Source of the DNA: Lentisphaeria bacterium
GTDB lineage: Bacteria; Verrucomicrobiota; Lentisphaeria; Victivallales; UBA1829
DNA: 11,824 nt
Direction: 5' to 3'
Assembly: GCA_017540385.1 (NCBI GenBank)
Contig: JAFYBD010000077.1
Span: forward strand, 1 to 11,824
Under the pieces are notes generated by a model. The model was not told the DNA's origin, made no database searches, and worked only from the letters and a program-made list of their open reading frames with translations. A program made the position numbers and the translations under genes. Shown here in pieces: positions 7,461-11,824 of the stretch (its first letter is position 1; the number at the start of each line of letters is the position of its first letter).

Positions 7461-8690
7461 TCAGATAAGCGATACAGGAATGCAATCCACGTTTTTTCCC
7501 GGCAAAGGTTCGATCTCCGGGCAGGTACATACCAGTACACCTTTTCCGGTTTTGAGATTCAGACGTTCCAATACGCTGAAGTGACGGACATCGTCTTTTT
7601 TTGGCGTTGATGACTTTTTGAACTCAACGGGATAAAACTCATTTCCGCTTTCGATCAGGAGGTCGATTTCCCTTTGGTCCTTATCCCGATAGAAGTACAA
7701 TGTCGGACGCTCCGTTCCGGCGTTCCAGTAGCTTTTCAGGATTTCGGAAACACACCATGTCTCGAAGATGCACCCGTTCATCGCGCCTGATTCCAGTGTT
7801 TCCGGCGTCGGCCAGCGGGTCAGATAGGAGCACAGCCCGGTGTCAAGCATATAGAGTTTCGGCGTTTTTATCAGTCTTGTGGTCAGGCTGCTTGCATACG
7901 GCGGAAGCAGATAGGCGATACGCGATGATGTGAGAATACTCAGCCAGCTCTCCGCCGTTTTGACGTCGATCCCCGCGTCCCGTGCAAGTTCGCTGTTGTT
8001 GAGCAGCTGTGCCGTCCTGGCTGCACAGGAACAAAGGAACTTGTAAAACTTGTCGAGATCGTGAACCTTCGTCAGATTCCGGATGTCCCGTTCCAGGTAT
8101 GTGTTGATATAGCTCGAATAGAAGAATTCGCGTTCCTGCGGCGTGGCATTCAGGACTTCGGGATAACAACCCCGCCAAATCCGGCGGAAGAGTTCCTCGG
8201 TATCGAACCGGCCGGCCGATGTGCGGAAATGCTTGTCGGGAATGAACGGGACATTCGGTTCTCCGGCAAGCTCGGTCTGTGAAAGCCCGGAGAGTTCGAA
8301 TACGCCGATTCGTCCGGCCAGAGATTCCGATACCCCCTTCATGAGCGGGAACCGTTGCGACCCGGTAAGCCAGTACATGCCCTTTGCTTCACCCGGAGAC
8401 CGGAAACGCTGTTCATCTATGACAATCTTGATAAAATTCAGGAGTTCGGGAACGTACTGGATTTCATCGATCAGCACTGGAGGAGAAAACCTTTCGATGA
8501 AGGCGCGCGGGTCTTCCTTCGCCAGCAGGCGCAGGTTGGAATCATCCAGCGTCACATACTTTCTTCCGGGTTCCGCCAACCGCCTCAGGAGCGTAGTTTT
8601 CCCGACCTGTCTGGGGCCTGTCAGCAGAATTGCCGGAAAAAACCTGCTCCCGGCTTGAATCACCTCGGTCAAGTGTCGCGTTATGTACAT
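7461..8690 (-). CDS. AAA-family ATPase with DUF4143 C-terminal domain
   Basis: The 409-residue protein is a member of the AAA_14/DUF4143 ATPases, which are widespread, often horizontally transferred and of unclear role. The Walker A is G25-P-R-Q-V-G-K-T32, the Walker B is VLIDE (72-76), and a sensor-like segment WLTGSQ follows at 107-112. The C-terminal half holds the DUF4143 region, including a winged-helix-like stretch (~230-275) and a nuclease-like PD-(D/E)xK pattern: D343 in REIDLLIE, then E356-x-K358 in VEFKKS. Whether it cuts nucleic acid is not established. The ATG at 8690 has GAGG eight to nine bases upstream. It has its own AT-rich promoter overlapping a palindrome. Base composition is lower in GC than the left half, and it sits between an orphan signal-peptide ORF and the lipoprotein, suggesting insertion. 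Confidence 0.9.
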   Translation of the reverse strand: MYITRHLTEVIQAGSRFFPAILLTGPRQVGKTTLLRRLAEPGRKYVTLDDSNLRLLAKEDPRAFIERFSPPVLIDEIQYVPELLNFIKIVIDEQRFRSPGEAKGMYWLTGSQRFPLMKGVSESLAGRIGVFELSGLSQTELAGEPNVPFIPDKHFRTSAGRFDTEELFRRIWRGCYPEVLNATPQEREFFYSSYINTYLERDIRNLTKVHDLDKFYKFLCSCAARTAQLLNNSELARDAGIDVKTAESWLSILTSSRIAYLLPPYASSLTTRLIKTPKLYMLDTGLCSYLTRWPTPETLESGAMNGCIFETWCVSEILKSYWNAGTERPTLYFYRDKDQREIDLLIESGNEFYPVEFKKSSTPKKDDVRHFSVLERLNLKTGKGVLVCTCPEIEPLPGKNVDCIPVSLI

Positions 8691-8710
8691 AGCTCAAAAC
8701 CTCGTCTAAT

Positions 8711-8727
8711 TTGGAATTTAATTCCAA
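8711..8727. promoter_or_regulatory. Palindromic operator candidate before the ATPase gene
   Basis: TTGGAATT-T-AATTCCAA is a perfect 8-bp inverted repeat with a one-base centre. It overlaps the last bases of the -10 box and is centred on the expected transcription start (~8719), a position typical of a repressor site. No repressor gene is adjacent; the binding factor is unknown. Confidence 0.55.
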
Positions 8728-8753
8728 TATAGCCGACAATTCCGTTTTTTCAA
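8726..8753 (-). promoter_or_regulatory. Sigma-70-type promoter of the ATPase gene
   Basis: On the minus strand, TTGAAA (8748-8753) and TATATT (8726-8731) are 16 bases apart. The expected start is near 8719, about 28 bases before the ATPase ATG. The surrounding DNA (8700-8785) is markedly AT-rich. Confidence 0.65.
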
Positions 8754-8781
8754 GTCCGTTTTCTTTATAAAAATAAAAAAA

Positions 8782-8913
8782 TCATGTTTTTGCGGATGGA
8801 TCGGGTTCCGGCGCGCCCTTTTCCGCCTCGGCCGCCACGCACGCGAACGGCGCGAGCAATGCCGCCAGCGCCAGCGTTTTCAGCAGTTTCGAGGTGGTCG
8901 GGAGCGTTCTCAT
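8782..8913 (-). CDS. Orphan signal-peptide ORF, 43 residues, possible gene remnant
   Basis: The ORF encodes MRTLPTTSK followed by the hydrophobic core LLKTLALAALLAPFACVAA and a short polar tail (EAEKGAPEPDPSAKT). A signal-peptidase I site after CVAA is plausible, leaving a mature peptide of about 15 residues. The ATG is preceded by GGAG eight bases upstream and by a TTGATT-17-TATAAT promoter, so it has every expression signal. Its first 67 bp are a diverged copy of the start of the 178-residue secreted-protein gene. It stops where the AT-rich ATPase promoter region begins. It may be a larger secreted-protein gene truncated by insertion of the ATPase module, or a genuine tiny secreted peptide. 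I favour a remnant. Confidence 0.5.
   Translation of the reverse strand: MRTLPTTSKLLKTLALAALLAPFACVAAEAEKGAPEPDPSAKT
8847..8913 (-). repeat. Signal-peptide DNA repeat, copy 2
   Basis: This is the counterpart of 6977-7043, aligned without gaps at an offset of 1870 bp, with most mismatches in the first codons after ATG and only one in the hydrophobic-core segment. Confidence 0.85.
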
Positions 8914-8943
8914 GCAGTTTTCTCCGGCGGGAAAAGTCTTTTT

Positions 8944-8972
8944 ATTATACCACCCTCCAAGCAAATAATCAA
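8944..8972 (-). promoter_or_regulatory. Sigma-70-type promoter within repeat copy A
   Basis: On the minus strand, TTGATT (8967-8972) and TATAAT (8944-8949) are separated by 17 bases. The expected start is ~8937, about 24 bases before the orphan ORF. The same promoter, with the same spacing, recurs at 10312-10340. Confidence 0.7.
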
Positions 8973-9033
8973 GCGGGAAACGCCGGAAATGCAAGGGAAA
9001 CGTCGGGAATCATTGACCGGCTCACCCGCCGAC

Positions 9034-9062
9034 TTCCTGCCCGGAGCCTGCCGGACAGGGAA
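9034..9062 (-). terminator. Hairpin downstream of the 200-residue protein gene
   Basis: Read on the plus strand, TTCCTGCCCGG (9034-9044) pairs with CCGGACAGGGAA (9051-9062) around the loop AGCCTG, with one bulge and one mismatched or wobble position. It begins about 27 bp after the stop codon. No T-run follows on the minus strand, so it is either a weak terminator, a 3'-end stabiliser or a REP-like palindrome. An identical hairpin is at 10389-10417. Confidence 0.45.
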
Positions 9063-9088
9063 GGTTCATTACTGTTTGCAGGCCGGGA

Positions 9089-9691
9089 TCATTCCGCGCC
9101 GAGGCGTTTGAGCTCTGTCTGAGCCTCGACATGGCCCGGAGCCGATTCTTGTTTATCCTCGGGGCTTTTGATTCCGATCTGTTCAGGCGAATACTCGGAA
9201 ACGAGTTTCTCTGCCTCTTCCCGGCTTACGGGGACGATAGTTCCGTCGGAATACAGGATGTTTGTGCCGTATCCGCCATGCGCACCGGGCGAGCACATGA
9301 GGACCGGAACAGGCGGGTCAGGCGCGGTGAACAGGACTGAGGCGGGTACGGGAAAAATCAGATACGGCTGCCTATTTTTCGTGCAGAAAAACTCTTCTTC
9401 GGGCAGAGGCGAGGCGGACCCATGCTTGGCCTTCTGCGCCGCCTGAAACCAATCGGCAACGGTCCATCCCGGTTGCGGTTCGATAGCATACACCTGCATC
9501 ATTTTGTAGAGACAAGACTGCTGACTTGCACAGGATGCAAGCAACGCTTTTTCCTTGTTTGCGGGTTCTCCCTTGATTTGCACGAACCAGAGAATCAGCA
9601 CGCAAGCCGCCACGATCAGGAGCGAAAGACACGCATCTATGATACGTCTGAGCTTGCGGGCTTTGGGATGACTTTCCCGGTCCAGGATCAT
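9089..9691 (-). CDS. Single-pass membrane protein with prepilin-like H...DG tail (paralogue 1)
   Basis: The 200-residue protein has a basic N-terminus (KARKLRR) and one membrane helix at about 17-37, followed by a probably extracytoplasmic region. Residues ~105-165 read QPYLIFPVPAS...PPVPVLMC-SPGAHGGYGTNILYSDGT. This resembles the C-terminal part of PVC-group prepilin-like proteins, where H-x9-DG (often as HGGGANVLFADG) is typical; here ten residues separate His from Asp. No type IV prepilin cleavage motif is seen. The neighbouring upstream gene is a clear paralogue and overlaps by four bases (ATGA), so translation is probably coupled; GGAGGG lies just before the ATG. The last seven codons and stop (LKRLGAE) are nucleotide-identical to the end of the Sel1 lipoprotein gene, so this C-terminus looks acquired by recombination. 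The function is unknown. Confidence 0.72.
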   Translation of the reverse strand: MILDRESHPKARKLRRIIDACLSLLIVAACVLILWFVQIKGEPANKEKALLASCASQQSCLYKMMQVYAIEPQPGWTVADWFQAAQKAKHGSASPLPEEEFFCTKNRQPYLIFPVPASVLFTAPDPPVPVLMCSPGAHGGYGTNILYSDGTIVPVSREEAEKLVSEYSPEQIGIKSPEDKQESAPGHVEAQTELKRLGAE

Positions 9692-10260
9692 TTACCCTCC
9701 TCAGGTCGTGCTTCAAACGCGGGCTGAAGCGTCTGCCCCGCGATGAGCGCTTCCGCCTCTTTTTGGAATAAAGCCTTGACGGTCCCATCCGAGTAGAGGA
9801 CGGGCGTCCCGAACTTTCCGTGAACGCCGGGATGGCACATGGCGACGGGGACTGGCGGCTGAACAGATTCCTCATAAAGACCGATATCCGCAGAAACGGG
9901 GAAGATCAGGTATGCCTGATGGTCTTTCGAGCATTTAAAATTCACTTTTATGTTGTCGCCATACTGGTTCATATACTCCCGAATCAGATCGCACGCCGAA
10001 CACTCATCCGTTTTTTCCTCCTCTTTCCTCTCTTTCGCAAGCCAGTCGATAAATCTCCCGATGTGAGCGACTTTTGAGGAGCAATCAATATAATAACCTT
10101 TTTCCGAAGGTTGTCCAAAAGGCGGCAGCATAAATAAAAGCATAAAGATGCCAACAAACCCGATCACGATGGTCCAAAGCAGCCACTTAGAGCAGCCAGC
10201 CGTGGTTTTCTCGTCGTTCTTTCCGCAGACTTCAGGCTTGTTTTTCGTGTTCAACATCAT
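9688..10260 (-). CDS. Single-pass membrane protein with prepilin-like H...DG tail (paralogue 2)
   Basis: The 190-residue protein has a polar N-terminus with two Cys, one membrane helix at about 26-45 and an external region. The region ~115-172 (QAYLIFPVSAD...PPVPVAMC-HPGVHGKFGTPVLYSDGT) aligns closely with the downstream paralogue, sharing YLIFPV, PPVPV-x-MC-x-PG-x-HG and LYSDGT followed by an EAE-x-L helix. Further Cys occur at DECSACD and FKCSKD. The start is a double ATG (10260 or 10257) preceded by AAAGGGATGAA; the leader and codons MMLNTK match the Sel1 lipoprotein start. A good promoter lies at 10312-10340. The first residues (up to ~K8) may be inherited from the leader repeat rather than native to the domain. 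The function is unknown; a membrane-bound, pilin-tail-like surface role is inference. Confidence 0.72.
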   Translation of the reverse strand: MMLNTKNKPEVCGKNDEKTTAGCSKWLLWTIVIGFVGIFMLLFMLPPFGQPSEKGYYIDCSSKVAHIGRFIDWLAKERKEEEKTDECSACDLIREYMNQYGDNIKVNFKCSKDHQAYLIFPVSADIGLYEESVQPPVPVAMCHPGVHGKFGTPVLYSDGTVKALFQKEAEALIAGQTLQPAFEARPEEGK

Positions 10261-10288
10261 TTCATCCCTTTCACGTTGTTACTGATGG
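10242..10288 (-). repeat. MMSN leader repeat, copy 2
   Basis: This 47-bp block matches 11196-11242 at most positions with no gap and includes the ribosome-binding site and codons MMLNTK. Upstream of the start it also keeps what reads as the last codons of another gene (P-S-V-T-T-stop), aligning with the real end P-S-A-T-P-stop of the prepilin-like gene at the other copy. Confidence 0.8.
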
Positions 10289-10311
10289 AGGGTTTGAGGA
10301 ATCACAACTTT

Positions 10312-10340
10312 ATTATACCACGCCCCGGGCAAATAATCAA
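10312..10340 (-). promoter_or_regulatory. Sigma-70-type promoter within repeat copy B
   Basis: On the minus strand, TTGATT (10335-10340) and TATAAT (10312-10317) are separated by 17 bases. The expected start is ~10305, leaving a leader of about 45 bases before the paralogue 2 gene. Confidence 0.7.
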
Positions 10341-10388
10341 GCGGGAAATGCCGGAAATACAAGGGAATACGCCGTCTTTCCCGCTGAC

Positions 10389-10417
10389 TTCCTGCCCGGA
10401 GCCTGCCGGACAGGGAA
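10389..10417 (-). terminator. Hairpin downstream of the Sel1 lipoprotein gene
   Basis: Identical in sequence and position to the hairpin at 9034-9062, about 27 bp after the Sel1 stop codon. It lacks a T-run on the minus strand, so a classic intrinsic terminator is not certain. Confidence 0.45.
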
Positions 10418-10443
10418 GGTTCATTACTGTTTGCAGGCCGGGA

Positions 10444-11214
10444 TCATTCCGCGCCGAGGCGTTTGAGCGCCTCTATTGCAAGCTCATTGCCTTGCTCGGC
10501 GGCTTTCCGATACCATTTCACGGCTTCAGCATTGTTCTTCTTGACGCCCCATCCGTTATAATAACAGTTGCCGAGCACGAGCTGCGCCATCGCATTGGAC
10601 TGATTTGCAGACATTTGGAATAGTTTCACTGCTTGTTTTTCATCTTTCTTCACCCCCGCGCCATACAAATAGCACGAACCGAGATGCAACTGCGCCTCGG
10701 CGAGGTTCTGATCCGCGGCCTTCCGGTACCATTTCACGGCCTGCGCGTAGTCCTGTTCGACGCCTTCTCCACTCTCATAGCAGCCGCCGAGTATGAATTG
10801 CGCCTCGGCGAGGTTCTGATCCGCGGCCTTCCGGTACCATTTCACGGCTTCGGCGTAGTCCTGTCCAACGCCATGACCATCGGCATAACACGCGCCAAGA
10901 TTCAACTGGGCGCTGGCATTGCCCTGCTCGGCGGCATTGCGATACCAATTCGCGGCCATAACGTAGTCCTGTTTGACGCCTTCTCCGGTATCGTAGCAAA
11001 GGGCAAGCATATTCTGTGCCATGGCGTCGCCCTGTTCGGCGGCTTTCTTGTAATGCTTTACCGCAGTTTCATAATTCTTTGCCTTATAAGCGGCATTGCC
11101 TTTCTGCAAAAGATCTTTCGCGTTTTCCCTGCCGCACGCGGCAAAAAACAGGACGCTCAAGCAAACGGCGGCGAGGCAAACGAACATTCGCCTCATTTTC
11201 GTGTTCGACATCAT
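10444..11214 (-). CDS. Sel1-repeat lipoprotein
   Basis: The 256-residue protein has an N-terminal signal (MMSNTKMRRMF...) ending FFAA-C27, an acceptable lipobox, so it is probably membrane-anchored by lipid. The mature part is a chain of alpha-helical Sel1-like repeats of 36 residues, each following the pattern A-x-A-V-K-W-Y-R-K-A-A-x-Q...A-Q-x-x-L-G-x-C-Y-x-x-G-x-G-V-x-x-D. Five complete units and a final half unit are seen from ~35 to 256. Every complete unit has a Cys in L-x-x-C-Y. Sel1 proteins serve as protein-binding scaffolds; the partner is unknown. Two neighbouring units share 50 identical bases, so the array has grown by recent duplication. The start follows the prepilin-like gene by 10 bp with AAAGGG upstream. 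The final codons lie in a repeat shared with the 200-residue protein gene. Confidence 0.9.
   Translation of the reverse strand: MMSNTKMRRMFVCLAAVCLSVLFFAACGRENAKDLLQKGNAAYKAKNYETAVKHYKKAAEQGDAMAQNMLALCYDTGEGVKQDYVMAANWYRNAAEQGNASAQLNLGACYADGHGVGQDYAEAVKWYRKAADQNLAEAQFILGGCYESGEGVEQDYAQAVKWYRKAADQNLAEAQLHLGSCYLYGAGVKKDEKQAVKLFQMSANQSNAMAQLVLGNCYYNGWGVKKNNAEAVKWYRKAAEQGNELAIEALKRLGAE
10691..10848 (-). repeat. Internal 108-bp periodic repeat in the Sel1 gene
   Basis: The 50 bp at 10691-10740 recur exactly at 10799-10848, a spacing of 108 bp or one 36-residue Sel1 unit. Such near-identity suggests unit gain by unequal recombination or slippage. Confidence 0.9.
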
Positions 11215-11242
11215 TTCAGCCCTTTCATGGTGTTGCTGATGG
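11196..11242 (-). repeat. MMSN leader repeat, copy 1
   Basis: This copy spans the last codons and stop of the prepilin-like gene, the ribosome-binding site (AAAGGGCTGAA) and the first codons MMSNTK of the Sel1 gene. It is probably the parental form, since both flanking reading frames are functional here. Confidence 0.8.
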
Positions 11243-11824
11243 TGGGGGCTGGTGTTCAGTTTCAGGCTGGTGTTCAGTTTGAGGCTGGAGTTCGGTTTGG
11301 TTTTGGAGTTGGGTTCGGCTTTGGATCAGGGAGATCGCTTCGTCCTGTTTTTTGAGAGATTGGAGGAGCGATTCGTCGAGGTCATCCCCGATCAAGGGCT
11401 CATAATGGACGCCGTTTGCGAATGGGTACGGTTCGCCTTTATTGCGTTTTACTTTCCACTCGTTTCTTACCGCGTCGATTTCAACCATGTGCACGATGTT
11501 GTCCGGATTTCGCACGACATACGTGATCATTTTCCCGAGAAGATGATTCCTGAAAGAGAGCGTCAAGTGCGGATACCCGGAATTCTGCGAGGGAGCATGG
11601 TATTCCGCGGATTTGACATTCATGAAGAAGGTCTTGGCCCGATATTTCGCTGTACCATTCCAGGCAAAATCATGGTCGGTCAGCCCCAGCGTTTTCAGCA
11701 GGGATTTCATGTCCTGCTGAGGAGGATAACACCCGTGTTCGGCGTGGTACCGATCGAGGCTCCTGTAAACCAGCATCCAGTTGCACCCCGTATAGACCTT
11801 GTCACCTTTGAATTGCAGCGCTTC
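11225..11824 (-). CDS. Prepilin-like secreted protein with Gln/Pro/Thr-rich tail, 5' end missing
   Basis: The frame is open to the window edge, so the N-terminus lies outside; at least 199 codons are present. An ATG at 11776 is probably internal, because the codons before it (ending YTGCNW) join smoothly to MLVYRSLDRYHAEHGCYPP. That phrase, a helix followed by Tyr-x-x-x-x-Gly-x-Tyr-Pro-Pro, is typical of pilin/pseudopilin-like proteins just after the N-terminal helix. The rest (~100 residues, e.g. HLTLSFRNHLLGKMITYVVRN) shows alternating strands and no motif I can name. The C-terminal ~30 residues are a low-complexity repeat of QTEHQP-like units encoded by an 18-bp tandem DNA repeat. The stop lies 10 bp before the Sel1 lipoprotein start, so the two are probably co-transcribed. 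Confidence 0.65.
   Translation of the reverse strand, partial: EALQFKGDKVYTGCNWMLVYRSLDRYHAEHGCYPPQQDMKSLLKTLGLTDHDFAWNGTAKYRAKTFFMNVKSAEYHAPSQNSGYPHLTLSFRNHLLGKMITYVVRNPDNIVHMVEIDAVRNEWKVKRNKGEPYPFANGVHYEPLIGDDLDESLLQSLKKQDEAISLIQSRTQLQNQTELQPQTEHQPETEHQPPPSATP
11247..11318 (-). repeat. 18-bp tandem repeat encoding a Gln/Pro/Thr-rich tail
   Basis: Four consecutive 18-bp units occur at 11247, 11265, 11283 and 11301. The first two differ by one base, and the others are progressively diverged. Because 18 is a multiple of three, copy-number change would lengthen or shorten the protein tail without a frameshift. Confidence 0.85.

Larger units (their letters stand above)
8941..9113 (-). repeat. 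Long repeat copy A: gene end, hairpin and promoter
   Basis: This 173-bp block matches 10309-10468. The segment 9031-9113 (83 bp) is identical to 10386-10468; the remainder is similar with substitutions and a length difference. In the minus direction it contains the last seven codons and stop of the 200-residue membrane protein (LKRLGAE), a hairpin and the TTGATT/TATAAT promoter. Between the two copies lies the pair of membrane-protein genes. Confidence 0.9.
10309..10468 (-). repeat. Long repeat copy B: gene end, hairpin and promoter
   Basis: The counterpart of 8941-9113; it carries the end of the Sel1 lipoprotein gene (LKRLGAE, stop), the hairpin and the promoter. The 83 bp at 10386-10468 are identical to 9031-9113. 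Confidence 0.9.

Noticed and set aside
7461..8690. ATPase plus small lipoprotein as a toxin-antitoxin or defence pair
   Set aside because: The neighbour is an exported lipoprotein sharing leader DNA with other surface genes, and nothing links it functionally to the ATPase; DUF4143 ATPases occur alone in many genomes.
8682..8691. Ten-base palindrome TATGTACATA over the ATPase start codon
   Set aside because: Short and overlapping the start codon; likely chance, whereas the 17-bp palindrome upstream is stronger.
8941..10468. Integron attC sites or a CRISPR array as explanation for the repeats
   Set aside because: Only two long copies with gene-sized separation occur, there is no integrase gene in the window, and I could not see the paired R/L core structure of attC or regular short spacers.
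10633..11355. 240-codon plus-strand frame with regular repeats
   Set aside because: It is the complement of the Sel1 repeats and of the 18-bp tandem repeat; its periodicity is inherited from those.

Overview
The window has two parts. The left half (about 200-6538, plus strand) is GC-rich and carries well-conserved genes. The right half (about 6507-11824, minus strand) is visibly less GC-rich and carries small secreted, lipoprotein and membrane genes typical of lineage-specific accessory DNA. The sugar-salvage genes, the prepilin-like tails around an H...DG motif, the Sel1-repeat lipoprotein and the DUF4143 ATPase together suggest the Planctomycetota-Verrucomicrobiota-Lentisphaerota (PVC) group, perhaps a gut Lentisphaerota. 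That assignment is inference from gene style; no rRNA or other marker settles it.

Left half: an uncharacterised 199-bp leader with a strong hairpin is followed by three closely spaced genes. They encode a ROK-like sugar kinase with an extra N-terminal region, a sugar-1-phosphate nucleotidyltransferase-like protein, and a NahK-like anomeric sugar kinase. A plausible joint role is to phosphorylate salvaged (amino)sugars and activate them to NDP-sugars. After a candidate terminator and a good sigma-70-type promoter come fmt (methionyl-tRNA formyltransferase) and an RNase E/G gene. The latter ends tail-to-tail, overlapping the first minus-strand gene by 32 bp.

Right half, read leftward from the window edge: a partial prepilin-like protein with a Gln/Pro/Thr-rich repeat tail; a Sel1-repeat lipoprotein; two overlapping paralogous single-pass membrane proteins; a 43-residue orphan signal-peptide ORF; an AAA/DUF4143 ATPase with its own promoter and a palindromic operator candidate; a small lipoprotein; and a 178-residue secreted protein whose signal-peptide DNA nearly matches that of the orphan ORF.

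The most interesting feature is mosaic repetition in the right half. A roughly 47-bp leader that includes the first codons (MM-S/L-N-T-K) recurs in front of unrelated genes. A 160-173-bp block recurs after unrelated genes; it contains the last seven codons plus stop (LKRLGAE), a hairpin and a TTGATT-17-TATAAT promoter. Gene ends are therefore conserved while gene interiors differ, as expected for a cassette locus or repeated duplication and gene conversion among surface-protein genes. Mechanism and function are unproven.
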